From: Asticcacaulis sp. AND118
GTDB taxonomy: Bacteria > Pseudomonadota > Alphaproteobacteria > Caulobacterales > Caulobacteraceae
Reading direction: 5' to 3'
DNA: 64,000 nt
Assembly (NCBI RefSeq): GCF_020535245.1
Contig: NZ_CP084910.1
Coordinates: 1,960,501-2,024,500 of the forward strand
Below, in pieces: positions 17,036 through 26,309 of the stretch. A model generated the notes under the pieces. That model searched no databases and was not told the origin of the DNA. It worked only from the letters and a program-made list of their open reading frames with translations. Each line of letters begins with the position of its first letter. The stretch's first letter is position 1. Position numbers and translations under genes: made by a program.

Positions 17036-17556
17036 TTCGCCTTTAAGGGCGGTCCCACAACCTTCATGCCGTGTGCCGCAAACAGGGCCGCGCCTTCTTC
17101 CGGGGTGGGCACGCCTTTCAGCGCCCCCTGCTCGCGGAAAAACGCCTCCATGTCGCCCGCCGGTGTGAACATAAATAACATATGGCCCTCGGCGCTCAAC
17201 TGGCTGAACGTATGCGGCACGCCGCGCGGCAGGAAAATTGTATCGCCGGCTTTCAAACGATAATGTTTGTCGCCGACCTGAAAGGCGTATTCACCGGCGC
17301 GTATGTAAAAAATTTCGTCCTGATCCGGGTGGACGTGCAAGGGTGGCCCGCCGCGCGTCCGACCGATATATTCGAATACGGCCAGTTGCCCGCCGGTATC
17401 TGCTCCGGCGACCTTGACGCGGTTGGGACTGTTGCCGAACAGAACGACGGCGTCGCCCAGACGGTCCTGCGCCGCCTCCACCACAAAGGGTTCGGCGGCC
17501 ATGGCGCTGCCGCTCAACGCGAGCGCGGCAAGGGTCAAAGAAAGGACTGTTTTCAT
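17032..17556 (-). CDS. Periplasmic cupin-domain protein
   Basis: 174 aa. A clear Sec signal peptide (MKTVLSLTLAALALSGSAMA) is followed by a single cupin barrel. The metal motif shows HVHPDQDEIFYIRAGEYAFQVG in the first half and PRGVPHTFSQL in the second. It is probably a secreted small-molecule binding or metal-dependent enzyme; substrate unknown. It is the first gene of a two-gene unit with the AraC regulator, which may respond to the same compound. Confidence 0.85.
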   Translation of the reverse strand: MKTVLSLTLAALALSGSAMAAEPFVVEAAQDRLGDAVVLFGNSPNRVKVAGADTGGQLAVFEYIGRTRGGPPLHVHPDQDEIFYIRAGEYAFQVGDKHYRLKAGDTIFLPRGVPHTFSQLSAEGHMLFMFTPAGDMEAFFREQGALKGVPTPEEGAALFAAHGMKVVGPPLKAK

Positions 17557-17632
17557 CTCGATCTCCCTGATAAGGAAGATCAGTCTAGGTCAGATGCGCT
17601 CAAAGGCAGGAGTAAGGATCGGACATCCGGCC

Positions 17633-17887
17633 CTAATTTCCCAGCGCCATAAAATCGTAGACATTGGCCGGACGGGTGACCACGATCGAGATTTTCTCTT
17701 CGAAGATCTGGATTTCGCCGCGCGCTACCGGATGGTTGTTGGCCAGGATCCACACCTCGTCGTGCTCGCGCGCGTCCAGCGGAATAACGGCGCCGCGGCC
17801 CATGCGCAGAAGCTGCTGCATCGGCAGGACCGAACGCCCCAGAAGCACGGAGATTTCCACCGGTACGGCATTGACCTGAGACGACAC
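17633..17887 (-). CDS. Short FliN/SpoA-domain protein
   Basis: 84 aa, almost entirely one SpoA (FliM/FliN C-terminal) domain: VPVEISVLLGRSVLPMQQLL, GRGAVIPLDAREHDEVWILA, NNHPVARGEIQIFEEKISIVV. It starts with GTG at 17887. It lacks the N-terminal extension of ordinary FliN and stands alone, divergent from lipB and far from the flagellar genes at 51835-56720. It could be the motor-switch FliN itself, an accessory C-ring paralogue, or a SpoA protein with another role. A tail of about eight residues (YDFMALGN) follows the domain. Confidence 0.8.
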   Translation of the reverse strand: MSSQVNAVPVEISVLLGRSVLPMQQLLRMGRGAVIPLDAREHDEVWILANNHPVARGEIQIFEEKISIVVTRPANVYDFMALGN

Positions 17888-17957
17888 GCTCGACTTAACC
17901 CTTTAACTACCCATATAGGGAAGCAATCCCTACCCATCCGTTCTAAAATGGCCGAAC

Positions 17958-18692
17958 ATGCTGAACGACAGGTTAAGCCCCGCCCTCCCCGCCGACGGTT
18001 TGCCGGACTTTTTCCTCAATGACCCGGAAAACGGCCGGCCGGAATGGCGCGTCTCGACCGGTCAGGTCAGCTATCCCGAAGCCGTGGCGGCGATGGAGCA
18101 GCGCGTCGAGGCCATTCTCAAGGGTGAGGCGCGCGAACTGATCTGGCTGATCGAGCACCCGCCGCTGTACACCGCCGGCGTTTCGGCCAAACGCGAGGAC
18201 CTGCTGGAACCGGAGCGTTTCGAGGTGTTCGACAGCGCGCGCGGCGGGCAATTCACCTATCACGGTCCCGGTCAGCGCGTGATCTACGTCATGCTCGACC
18301 TCAACCGTCGCACGAAGGACATCCGCGCCTTCATCAAGGCGCTGGAAGACTGGATCATCGGCACGCTGTGGCAGTTCAATGTCGAGGGCCATATCCGCGA
18401 TGGCCGCGTCGGGGTGTGGGTCGAACGGCGCGACCGGGGCGTTACGCCGCCCCCGGAAGATAAGATTGCGGCTATCGGGATTAAACTCCGCCGCTGGGTC
18501 AGCTTCCACGGCATCAGCCTGAACGTCGAGCCGGACCTCAGCCATTTCAACGGCATCGTACCGTGCGGCATTTCCGAGCACGGCGTGACCAGTCTGGTCG
18601 ATCTCGGCCTGCCCGTGACGATGGATGAGGTGGATTACGCCCTGCGTCAGCAGTTCATCGAACGCTTCGGGCCGGTTGATTTTACGAATTAA
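17958..18692 (+). CDS. lipB: Octanoyltransferase LipB
   Basis: 244 aa. It moves octanoyl from acyl carrier protein to lipoyl domains, the first step of lipoate synthesis. [11 protein letters not shown] is the family signature. The catalytic pair is K169 ([13 protein letters not shown]) and C203 ([15 protein letters not shown]), spaced 34 residues as in E. coli LipB. The N-terminus is about 20 residues longer than the minimal form. lipA is not in the window. It is divergent from the SpoA-domain gene. Confidence 0.95.
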   Translation: MLNDRLSPALPADGLPDFFLNDPENGRPEWRVSTGQVSYPEAVAAMEQRVEAILKGEARELIWLIEHPPLYTAGVSAKREDLLEPERFEVFDSARGGQFTYHGPGQRVIYVMLDLNRRTKDIRAFIKALEDWIIGTLWQFNVEGHIRDGRVGVWVERRDRGVTPPPEDKIAAIGIKLRRWVSFHGISLNVEPDLSHFNGIVPCGISEHGVTSLVDLGLPVTMDEVDYALRQQFIERFGPVDFTN

Positions 18693-18698
18693 GAAAAG

Positions 18699-18838
18699 AA
18701 TTAACCACGGAAAATACAGACTTCGGGCACACGAGTTGTTCTGGTTTGAAAGCCCTCTCCCGAACGCAGGGTACGGACAGTTTGGGGCGCTTGGCGCGAA
18801 GTTTCCGCACAATCGCGTTCGTGGTTTTCGTGGCTAAA
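18699..18838. repeat. Split inverted repeat of the aaccacgaaaa type
   Basis: ttaaccacggaaaatac at the left and gttttcgtggctaaac at the right face each other across the lipB-DUF805 gap. A single related copy (aattaaccacgaaaaaacac) lies at 37938-37961. The rest of the gap shows no gene. Confidence 0.55.
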
Positions 18839-18840
18839 CA

Positions 18841-19254
18841 TCAAACCGCTTCAATCGGCTCAGCAAACCGCGTCGAGCGCCCGTAGCGGTTCGCCCCCCG
18901 CTCGCCCGGCATGGCGCCCAGATCGATGGCCGCCCACAGCAGCACCAGCGCGCCGATAAAGTCGAGGAAGTTGTCCGGGCGCGGCCAGACCATCATAAAG
19001 GCAATCAATATGATCGCCGCCCACCAGCCCGACCGTCCGCGGTCGTGCAGGCGCTTGGACAGAACGCACGCCGCGCAGAACAGCAGAGCCGGATAGACCA
19101 GCCAGCCGGTCAGCACGCGCGGCGCGCCGGTGATCGCCGAATCGTAGATCATGAACAGTCCGGCCAGCACGGCCAGCGCGATCAGGAACGGCGTCTGACG
19201 CACCCGTCCGGTGGACGAGAAAAACAGTTCGCTCCAATCGATCTTCTGGTTCAT
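18841..19254 (-). CDS. DUF805 membrane protein
   Basis: 137 aa with four membrane segments. The DUF805 signature is present: a start of WSELFFSSTGRVRQTPFLIAL and the loop LSKRLHDRGRSGWW. Function is unknown for the family. Its start lies just beyond a terminator that ends the upstream tadG-like gene, so it has its own promoter or none obvious. A second DUF805 protein occurs at 24308-24805. Confidence 0.85.
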   Translation of the reverse strand: MNQKIDWSELFFSSTGRVRQTPFLIALAVLAGLFMIYDSAITGAPRVLTGWLVYPALLFCAACVLSKRLHDRGRSGWWAAIILIAFMMVWPRPDNFLDFIGALVLLWAAIDLGAMPGERGANRYGRSTRFAEPIEAV

Positions 19255-19268
19255 GGGCCATCCACAGC

Positions 19269-19302
19269 AAAAAAGCGCGGACCGTCCGAGGCCCGCGCTT
19301 TT
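19269..19302 (-). terminator. Terminator of the TadG-like genes
   Basis: Arms aaaagcgcgg / ccgcgctttt, 12-nt loop; on the minus strand it is followed by TTTTTTG. It lies 35 bp after the stop at 19337. Confidence 0.85.
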
Positions 19303-19336
19303 CGATTAACACCGTCAATCGGTTGAGAAAAGACGC

Positions 19337-21091
19337 TTACTTGGTCAGGCGCGTCTTTTTGATCGCCTCGAACACGTCCTTGAGCGCCTGATTGAGCTGG
19401 GTGGCGTTCGTCAGATCGTAATAATACTCGGTCTTGGACGCGCACTGGCTCAGCAGATCGGAGTTGCCTTCCATCACTCGGATGACGAAGACGGTGATGC
19501 CCTTGTCCTTCGCCGCCTGACAGGCCAGCTTGGTGCGGGCGTCGATCGTTGCGGTCGTCGAGGTCCAGCGGTTCTGCGTGTTCTCGCCGTCGGTCACCAG
19601 GATCATGTACTTGTAAGTAATGTCGTCCTTGAAGGCCACGCCCCCGGTCATCGGCTCGGACGGGGACAGGATTTCGATGCCCCACTGCACGCCGATGGTG
19701 ACATTGGTGTTCCCCGAAGGCGTCAGCCCCTTGATATAGGTGCGGGTGGCCGTAATATCCTCGCTCAGGGCCCGCATGGTCAGCAGGTTGTTGCCGTTGG
19801 CGCAGGGACGCGCCGGATACTTGCTGGCGGCGGCGGCGCCGGGCGATTCCGCCGACACGTCGTAGGGCTGGGTGCGGTCGATGACGCAGCCCGTCCAGGC
19901 CGAGCGATTTGAGGGTATGGCGGGGAAATAGGTCGTCTTGGCCAGACCGTTGGTGGTCGATTTCACCGTGTAGGCGTCCTTGCCGTCATAGCCGTTGGAA
20001 TAGCCGTAGCTGTAGGTCAGCACGGTCGAGGCCACGCTGCCAAAGCCCGACGGGACATTGTTCGTACTATCGTAGCCCGACTTGCCCGCCGTCGATGTGC
20101 CCGACTGCGAGTCGAAAACGGTGACGGTTCGTGTCGCCGACTGACCGCCGGTGGTTGTGCTGCAGGCGCCGGTTTCAGCGTTGCAGGAGGTTCCGCCCGT
20201 CGTGGTGTAGGTCTGCGTGTAGGTATAGCTCTTTTCGGTGTAGGTGCGGCTGGTGTTGCTGCCCGCGTCATAAACCTTCACATAGACTTCGTAATAGGTA
20301 TTGCCGCTGTTGCTGCCCGTACCCTTATAGGTCTTGGTATAGAGCTTGGCCGTCGATTTGCAGCTCAGCGGATCGGCGCTGGTCATGCAGGCGCGCTCGA
20401 CGGCGTCGATCATCATGGTGCAGTAGCTGCCGCTCAGGCCCGTGCAGCTTTGCGAACTGCTGGCCGTGCCGTAATCGACCCAGGCGTAGCCGACGCCGGG
20501 CGAGACGCGCACCTGCGTATCGAAGGGCACCACGCCGACCTTGGTGCCGGTGGAGTTCTTGCCCGTAGAGTCAAGCAGGCTGGCCAGCACCGTATCGACC
20601 GACGACTTCAGATTGGTCATGCGGCCGTCCTTCGACATCGACCCCGTGGAGTCGAGGACGAAGACGATTTCCGACTTGCGCATCTGCGCCTTGGCCTCGG
20701 ATTCGACCGACAGATCGAAATACTGGATGCCGACGATCTGCAAAAGCAGGGTCGGCAGCTTGGCCGTAGCCGTATAGGTCAGGCTGGTATTGCTGCCTTC
20801 GACGACGCGCAGCAGGTCCTTGCTGGTGATCTTGTCCTTCAGGTCGGTCGCCAGGTTGCCGTTGAAGGCCAGATGCGCCGCCGTCTTCTGCGCCGCGTCT
20901 GTCGTCCCCGACGACATGGTCGCCGCGCGCAGCACCGCCGCATCGGCGGCGTCCTGCAGCGAAGAACGCGCGGTTATCATTCGACCGAGATCGATACTGC
21001 CGCCGACCGCGGCCACCAGACCGAAAGCGGCCAGGCCGAAAACGACGGCAGTATTGCCCCGGCGATTGGCGAAAAACGATTTGAATAGCAT
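19337..21091 (-). CDS. TadG-like pilus assembly protein with VWA domain
   Basis: 584 aa. The N-terminus is a TadE/TadG-type membrane anchor (RRGNTAVVFGLAAFGLVAAVGG) followed by the DAADAAVLRAA helix. A von Willebrand factor A domain begins with the MIDAS motif D-S-T-G-S at 147-151 and ends with LVTDGENTQNRW and VFVIRVMEGN. A Thr/Tyr/Ser-rich insertion with paired cysteines (about residues 215-350) splits the VWA fold. Tad secretion genes are not in this window. It is followed by a terminator and preceded at 115 bp by a paralogue. It is probably a surface or envelope protein; a true pilus role is unproven. Confidence 0.85.
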   Translation of the reverse strand: MLFKSFFANRRGNTAVVFGLAAFGLVAAVGGSIDLGRMITARSSLQDAADAAVLRAATMSSGTTDAAQKTAAHLAFNGNLATDLKDKITSKDLLRVVEGSNTSLTYTATAKLPTLLLQIVGIQYFDLSVESEAKAQMRKSEIVFVLDSTGSMSKDGRMTNLKSSVDTVLASLLDSTGKNSTGTKVGVVPFDTQVRVSPGVGYAWVDYGTASSSQSCTGLSGSYCTMMIDAVERACMTSADPLSCKSTAKLYTKTYKGTGSNSGNTYYEVYVKVYDAGSNTSRTYTEKSYTYTQTYTTTGGTSCNAETGACSTTTGGQSATRTVTVFDSQSGTSTAGKSGYDSTNNVPSGFGSVASTVLTYSYGYSNGYDGKDAYTVKSTTNGLAKTTYFPAIPSNRSAWTGCVIDRTQPYDVSAESPGAAAASKYPARPCANGNNLLTMRALSEDITATRTYIKGLTPSGNTNVTIGVQWGIEILSPSEPMTGGVAFKDDITYKYMILVTDGENTQNRWTSTTATIDARTKLACQAAKDKGITVFVIRVMEGNSDLLSQCASKTEYYYDLTNATQLNQALKDVFEAIKKTRLTK

Positions 21092-21206
21092 GGGTGCCTC
21101 GGTTAGCCCGAATTGTTCACTATTCAGGATAGAGGCAAAAGATTAATATTCCGCCTAACACCGGTTTGCGTATATTAATATTTCTGAAACCTATCTTTAT
21201 TGGAGA

Positions 21207-22913
21207 TTACTGCGTCAGGCGCGTACTCTGGATTGAGTAAAACACTTTGGCCAGCGTGGAGGTAAGCTGACTTGCCGCTGTCACGTCATAGAAATACTCA
21301 GGTTTGCTGGCGCAGGACTTGAGCATGGTGGAGTTCCCCTCCATGACGCGGATCGTATAGACAGTGATCCCCAGATCCTTGGCCGCCTGACAGGCCTTGA
21401 GCGTGCGCTCGTTGATCGCCGTGGCCGAGGTGGACCAGCGGTTCTGAGTGTTCTCACCGTCGGTAATGATGATCATGTACTTGTAGTTGGTCTTGTCGTC
21501 GTAAGAGATGCCGGTATTGAACGGCAGCTCCGGCGACAGGACTTCCATGCCCCACTGAACCCCGATGGTGATATTGGTGTTGCCCGCCGGCGTCATCTTC
21601 TGGGCATGGGCGCGCACTGCGGCGATATCGGTCGTCAGACCCATCACCGGCAGCAGGTTGTTGGTGGCGCACTTGGCCGCCGGGTAGAGGGTGTCGGCAT
21701 TGCTGGCGATCGGCGATTGCCCCGACACGTCGTAGGGCTGTTTGCGGTCGATGACGCAGCCGTTCCAGGTATCGGTGCCGACGCCCAGCAGGTCTTCGTT
21801 GGCCGTGACGGTGTCGTTGTTCTTGATGTCGGTCGTCGAGCCCGAACCGTAGCCGCCGGCGTTGATCGGCGTTGCCGTGATGGTGCCGCTATACAGATTG
21901 TAGCTGTCGTTCGGACGGCCATAGTATGCCGGCTGCGACCAGTCGGTCGAATTGCTCGACGCCGAGGTGCGCGCCCAGGTCGAGGTCGAGTAGGTCTCGG
22001 TCCGCGACACCACCGTGTAGTCGCAATAGGTATAGTTGTAGTTCACCCAGCAATAGCCGTGGTTTTCCGCATAGTAAGACGTGGTGAAAACCCGGTAACT
22101 GCCGTTGGAGGTGTAGGCATAGATTTTCGCATTGGCCTTACAGGCGGCGACGTCCTTTGCGCCGATGCACATACGCTCGCGCGTCGTGGCCAGCGACGTA
22201 CATTTGTCGTCGGACATGTTGCTGCCCGTACAGCTATAGCTGTAGGCATTGTCACCGAATTCACCGGCAATGCCTGACGCCGGAACGCCCTTGATATTAA
22301 CCTGTGTGTCGAATGGCACGATGGCCACCTTGGCGCCCCAGGTGTTCTGACCGTTGACCAGCAGCGAAGCGAGCACGCTGTCCACCGCCAGTTTGAGATT
22401 GGTCATGCGCGAATCCCGCGACATGGAACCTGTGGAATCGAGCACGAGAGCGATTTCGGATTTGCGCAGTTCGGCTTCGGCAGACGATGTCACCGACATT
22501 TCCAGCTTCGGAATGCCGAACAGGTTGAGGAAGGCTGTCGAGACCTGCGCCGTCGCCGCATAGGTAGCGGTCTTGCGCGACCCCACGGTCGTGAAATTCA
22601 ACCCTTTGGAACCGGCGGTAATGCCGGAATCCTTGAGGTTAAGCAGGAAGACGGTGTCCGCCGACGATTTGGCCGCGGTTTCGTCCTTGGCCAGAAGCGC
22701 GCCGCGCAGAGCGGCGGCGTCCGCCGCGTTCTGCAGATAATCGCGCTGTTGCTGGGCCTGATTGAACTCGACGCCCGCCCCGGCCGCCGTCACCAGCGTC
22801 ACCGCCATAAGGCCGAAAACGATCGTCGTATTGCCTTTGGCATCCCGCCCCAGAGCAGACAGAGACGAACGAAGACCCGCGCGTCCCCGGAACGCGCCCA
22901 ACCACTTAAGCAT
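21207..22913 (-). CDS. TadG-like pilus assembly protein with VWA domain (paralogue)
   Basis: 568 aa, same plan as the next gene. The anchor is GNTTIVFGLMAVTLVTAAGAG, then DAADAAALRGALL, MIDAS D-S-T-G-S at 159-163, and the end blocks IITDGENTQNRWS and VYTIRVMEGNSTMLKSCASK. The inserted central region (about 225-350) is Tyr/Ser/Asn-rich and differs strongly from that of the neighbour, whereas the anchor and VWA blocks are similar. It lies 115 bp upstream of its paralogue and may be cotranscribed with it. Both end in a STRLTQ/KTRLTK tail. Confidence 0.85.
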   Translation of the reverse strand: MLKWLGAFRGRAGLRSSLSALGRDAKGNTTIVFGLMAVTLVTAAGAGVEFNQAQQQRDYLQNAADAAALRGALLAKDETAAKSSADTVFLLNLKDSGITAGSKGLNFTTVGSRKTATYAATAQVSTAFLNLFGIPKLEMSVTSSAEAELRKSEIALVLDSTGSMSRDSRMTNLKLAVDSVLASLLVNGQNTWGAKVAIVPFDTQVNIKGVPASGIAGEFGDNAYSYSCTGSNMSDDKCTSLATTRERMCIGAKDVAACKANAKIYAYTSNGSYRVFTTSYYAENHGYCWVNYNYTYCDYTVVSRTETYSTSTWARTSASSNSTDWSQPAYYGRPNDSYNLYSGTITATPINAGGYGSGSTTDIKNNDTVTANEDLLGVGTDTWNGCVIDRKQPYDVSGQSPIASNADTLYPAAKCATNNLLPVMGLTTDIAAVRAHAQKMTPAGNTNITIGVQWGMEVLSPELPFNTGISYDDKTNYKYMIIITDGENTQNRWSTSATAINERTLKACQAAKDLGITVYTIRVMEGNSTMLKSCASKPEYFYDVTAASQLTSTLAKVFYSIQSTRLTQ

Positions 22914-23078
22914 GCTCTTTATCTGCCCCGAACGAAATACACATCAGGACAAAGTTTATGGATGACGGGTTAAGAGGGGAAAAACAGACGTAGATAACAC
23001 CAGGTTAAGCAGGATAAGATAGCGCCGATACTTGAAATTTCGGTTAACTCGCTATACTTCTACCAAACTGTACACAGC

Positions 23079-23957
23079 TTATGGCGTAAGGCCCAGAGCG
23101 TCACACAGGACCTGTATGTCAGCGCCCAGCGGCGCCTCCCACCTTTTGCGTCCGCCCTGCGGGTGCGGAAACTCGATGGCGCGGGCGTGCAGCATCAGTC
23201 TGGGCACGCGCGCGCCGTCAAGGCTGAGTGCGCCGCCGTAGCGCACATCGCCGGCAATGGGGCAGCCCAGATGCGCCATATGCACGCGGATCTGGTGCAT
23301 GCGGCCAGTAAAGGGTTCGCACTGGACCAGCGCCGAGGTATCGGTGCGGCTGACGACGCGGTAGGTCGTTTTCGCCGTCAGGGCGTCGGGATGGTCCGCC
23401 GCGCAGACCCGGCTATAGGCTTCGCGTCCGATCTCCTCGCGGCGCAGAGGCGCGTCGATGACGCCCTCGTCGGCGAGCCTTTCCGGATTGCCGACGACGC
23501 ACAGATAGGTCTTGTGGACGTCGCGCGCGGCGATGGCGTTGCCGACAAAGGCCGCCGCCGGCTTGGTCTTCGCCGCCAGAATAATGCCCGACGTATCGCG
23601 GTCCAGCCGGTGCAGCAGGCGCGGCTTGTTGCCGTTCGACTTGGCGAAGGCCCACAGCATGTCGTCGAGATTGTGGAAATTCCCGCGCCCACCCTGAGAC
23701 GACAGGTTGAACGGCTTGTTGAAGCCCATGATCACGCCGTCATCGTGGATCAGCATGGACTTCACCCACACGACCTCTTCGTCCGACAGTTTCAGCGGAC
23801 GGTCGATGGCGCGCGGATTGCTCCCGATCTGTTTCTGACGGACAAGGCCTTTCGCCTCGCGTTCCGCGACCGCCGCCCTGTGCTGCGGCGACTGGCGCGA
23901 GGCTTTCTTGCGGTTGAACTTGTCCTGCTGCTTTTCGGTAAAGGGCTTTTTCGTCAT
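23079..23957 (-). CDS. RluA-family rRNA/tRNA pseudouridine synthase
   Basis: 292 aa. The catalytic motif HRLDRDTSGIILAAKT carries the family Asp. The KxxxRxY region (HKTYLCVVGNP) and the FTGRMHQIRVHMAHLGCPIAGD block are also clear. A basic N-terminal extension (residues 1-50) is RNA-binding in character but has no obvious S4 domain. Target position cannot be told; RluC/RluD-like or a specialised alphaproteobacterial member are both possible. It is downstream of the small membrane gene and DUF805 on the same strand. Confidence 0.9.
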   Translation of the reverse strand: MTKKPFTEKQQDKFNRKKASRQSPQHRAAVAEREAKGLVRQKQIGSNPRAIDRPLKLSDEEVVWVKSMLIHDDGVIMGFNKPFNLSSQGGRGNFHNLDDMLWAFAKSNGNKPRLLHRLDRDTSGIILAAKTKPAAAFVGNAIAARDVHKTYLCVVGNPERLADEGVIDAPLRREEIGREAYSRVCAADHPDALTAKTTYRVVSRTDTSALVQCEPFTGRMHQIRVHMAHLGCPIAGDVRYGGALSLDGARVPRLMLHARAIEFPHPQGGRKRWEAPLGADIQVLCDALGLTP

Positions 23958-23999
23958 GCGGCGCTCTTACAGTATCGCCCGGCGCTTGCCCATGCCTTT

Positions 24000-24263
24000 T
24001 CAGTTCCGGTTTTTGCCGCCGCCACGGCGACCGATCAAACGCGCGCCTTTCAGCGAGCCGACAAAGGCCGCCAGCACGATCAGGGCGCCCATGATAAACG
24101 CGGCCCAGATCACCACGCCTGCGCCACTGAGGTCGATATTCAGACCGCGCAGCCATCGGCTGGCCTGACCGGGGGCGTAGAGGGCCAAAAGCACAAGACC
24201 GGCGAACACCGCCGCGAGGCCCCAGGCCACCGCCTTCACAATCTGTCCGATGGTTCGTCCCAT
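24000..24263 (-). CDS. Small two-helix membrane protein
   Basis: 87 aa from ATG 24263 (MGRTIGQIVKAV). It has two membrane segments (VAWGLAAVFAGLVLLALYAP and VVIWAAFIMGALIVLAAFVG) and a basic Gly-rich tail (RRGGGKNRN). No family is recognised. It lies between DUF805 and the pseudouridine synthase, all on one strand. A longer in-frame reading to 24608 is antisense-like sequence over the DUF805 gene and is not used. Confidence 0.6.
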   Translation of the reverse strand: MGRTIGQIVKAVAWGLAAVFAGLVLLALYAPGQASRWLRGLNIDLSGAGVVIWAAFIMGALIVLAAFVGSLKGARLIGRRGGGKNRN

Positions 24264-24307
24264 GCCCTGCCCTTTGCTCGCGATCCAAAGGGTTATAGGC
24301 GGATTTT

Positions 24308-24805
24308 CTAGCGGTTTCCACTCATGCGTACACCGCCCACCGGCCGGCGCGACAGGCGCGCCCCCGAAGGCACGGCCGGCTTGGCCAGCAGGAAGAAGAG
24401 CACGAACAGGCCCGCGCCGAAGACCAGCACCTGCCACCAGCCCGAACGATTGAGGTCGTGCAGACGGCGCGCACTGACGGCGACATAGGGGATCAGCAGA
24501 AGCAGCGGCGCGATATAGAACCCTTTGCTGTCGAACGCGCCGTCCAGGATCGCGCCGTCCAGGATCGCGGCGGCCACATAGGCGCCGACGAACAGCAACA
24601 GAAACCACCCGTATTCGGCGCGCGAGGCCCGGCCTTTAAAGTCGAAATATTTGCTCAGGCCGCTTTTGATCGCGGCCTCGAAACCGTGTGTCTCGTGCGG
24701 CGCGCCGAAGCGGTTGGGACCGGCGGGACGAATGATGAAGGGCAGAGCCGCCGGCGCGGCCCACAGCAGCAATATCGCCAGTTGTTGCAGGGTTTCCAAT
24801 GACAT
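24308..24805 (-). CDS. DUF805 membrane protein
   Basis: 165 aa. After an N-terminal hydrophobic segment and a loop, the DUF805 core follows: LSKYFDFKGRASRAEYGWFLL, then VSARRLHDLNRSGWWQ. About four membrane segments are visible. A short direct DNA repeat at 24540-24565 encodes the doublet AILDGAILDG. It is 97 bp downstream of rarA on the same strand. Function is unknown for the family. Confidence 0.83.
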   Translation of the reverse strand: MSLETLQQLAILLLWAAPAALPFIIRPAGPNRFGAPHETHGFEAAIKSGLSKYFDFKGRASRAEYGWFLLLFVGAYVAAAILDGAILDGAFDSKGFYIAPLLLLIPYVAVSARRLHDLNRSGWWQVLVFGAGLFVLFFLLAKPAVPSGARLSRRPVGGVRMSGNR

Positions 24806-24902
24806 GCCGCGACTCCTTCACTTGGTAGAACCGGGTGAAGTCTCGGACGCGAATGTGCCGGAATTAGGGACGCAAGGTCACATTGCGGAGATTGAAATGT
24901 GA

Positions 24903-26258
24903 CTACTCCCCCCTTTGTCTCTGCTTTTTCTTCCGCAGTTCGGCCCAGTATTCAAGCCGCTGTCGCGTCTTGCCCTCGTGCCCCTCGCCCTTCGGGTCGT
25001 AGAATTTCGGCCTTTCCATCCCCTCCGGGAAGTAGTTCTGCCCCGAAAAGCCGTCCGGATCGTCCGGGTCGTAGATATAGCCTTCGCCATAGCCCAGTTG
25101 CTTCATCAGCTTGGTCGGCGCGTTACGGATGACTTCGGGCGGATCGAGCGTGGCGGTGTCCTTGGCCGCCTTCATCGCCGCCTTGAAGGCCGTGTAGACG
25201 GCGTTCGATTTCGGCGCCGAGGCCATGTGCACCAGGGCCTGCGCAATCGCCAGTTCGCCTTCGGGCGAGCCCAGGACTTCGTAAGTTTCGCGCGCCGCAT
25301 TGGTCATGATCAGCGACATGGGGTCGGCATTGCCGATGTCTTCGGAGGCCATGCGCTGCATCCGCCGCACGATGTACAACGGGTCCTCGCCGCCCTGAAG
25401 CATCCGCGCGAACCAGTAGAGCGCCGCATCGGGATCGGAGCCGCGCACCGACTTATGCAGGGCCGAGATCAGATTGTAGTGCCCCTCACGGTCCTTGTCG
25501 TAATTGGGCCGGCGCTTTTGCAGGTTCTGCAGCAGGGCTTCGGAAGTGAGCGGCGCTTTGAAGCCCATAGAGTCGAGCGACTCGATCAGGGTCAGCAGAT
25601 AACGCCCGTCACCGTCGGCCAGCCCTTTCAGCGTTTCCTTCGCCTCATCCATCAGCGGCAGGGCGCGCCCCAGATTCACCTCGGCGCGGGTAATGAGCTT
25701 GTCCATCGCCTCGTCATCAAGGCGTTTCAGCACGAAAACCTGACAGCGCGACAGAAGCGCCCCGTTCAACTCGAAGGACGGATTTTCGGTCGTCGCCCCG
25801 ATCAGGGTGACCACCCCGGCCTCGACATAGGGCAGGAAACTGTCCTGCTGGGCGCGGTTGAAACGGTGGATTTCGTCAACGAACAGCACGCTGCGCACGC
25901 CCTGATTCCGCCGGGCCTGCGCGTATTCGAAGGCCTTTTTCAGGTCGGCCACGCCGGAAAAGACGGCGGAAATCTGCTGAAACTCGTAGCCGACGCTGGC
26001 GGCCAAAAGCCGCGCAATAGTCGTCTTGCCCACACCCGGCGGGCCCCACAAAACCAGCGACGGCAGGAAACCGCGCTCGACGGCGCGCGCAATGGCCCCG
26101 CCCTCACCCAGCAGATGATCCTGCCCCACGATCTCGGACAGGGCCTGCGGCCGCAAACGCTCGGCCAGCGGCTTGAACCCTTCGGGCGCGGAGGTCAAGG
26201 TCGGGGCTTGCGGGGTCAGGCCGGCGGCCTGAAACAGGTCATTGGAAGCGGGAGACAT
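24903..26258 (-). CDS. rarA: Replication-associated recombination protein RarA (MgsA)
   Basis: 451 aa AAA+ ATPase related to clamp loaders and acting at stalled replication forks. Walker A is GPPGVGKTTIARLLA, Walker B is LFVDEIHRFNRAQQD, sensor 1 is LIGATTENPSF. The C-terminal tetramerisation region has ARMLQGGEDPLYIVRRM and YKKPHGYGE-like QLGYGEGYIYDPDD...NYFPEGM. ATG 26258 gives the usual short N-terminus; GTG 26285 and ATG 26276 are in-frame alternatives, and no strong ribosome-binding site decides. It is downstream of a small hypothetical gene on the same strand. Confidence 0.93.
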   Translation of the reverse strand: MSPASNDLFQAAGLTPQAPTLTSAPEGFKPLAERLRPQALSEIVGQDHLLGEGGAIARAVERGFLPSLVLWGPPGVGKTTIARLLAASVGYEFQQISAVFSGVADLKKAFEYAQARRNQGVRSVLFVDEIHRFNRAQQDSFLPYVEAGVVTLIGATTENPSFELNGALLSRCQVFVLKRLDDEAMDKLITRAEVNLGRALPLMDEAKETLKGLADGDGRYLLTLIESLDSMGFKAPLTSEALLQNLQKRRPNYDKDREGHYNLISALHKSVRGSDPDAALYWFARMLQGGEDPLYIVRRMQRMASEDIGNADPMSLIMTNAARETYEVLGSPEGELAIAQALVHMASAPKSNAVYTAFKAAMKAAKDTATLDPPEVIRNAPTKLMKQLGYGEGYIYDPDDPDGFSGQNYFPEGMERPKFYDPKGEGHEGKTRQRLEYWAELRKKKQRQRGE

Positions 26259-26309
26259 GGAACATGTATAGAACATTTCCGCCACCGAGGGAAAGTCTCA
26301 AAAATGCGC

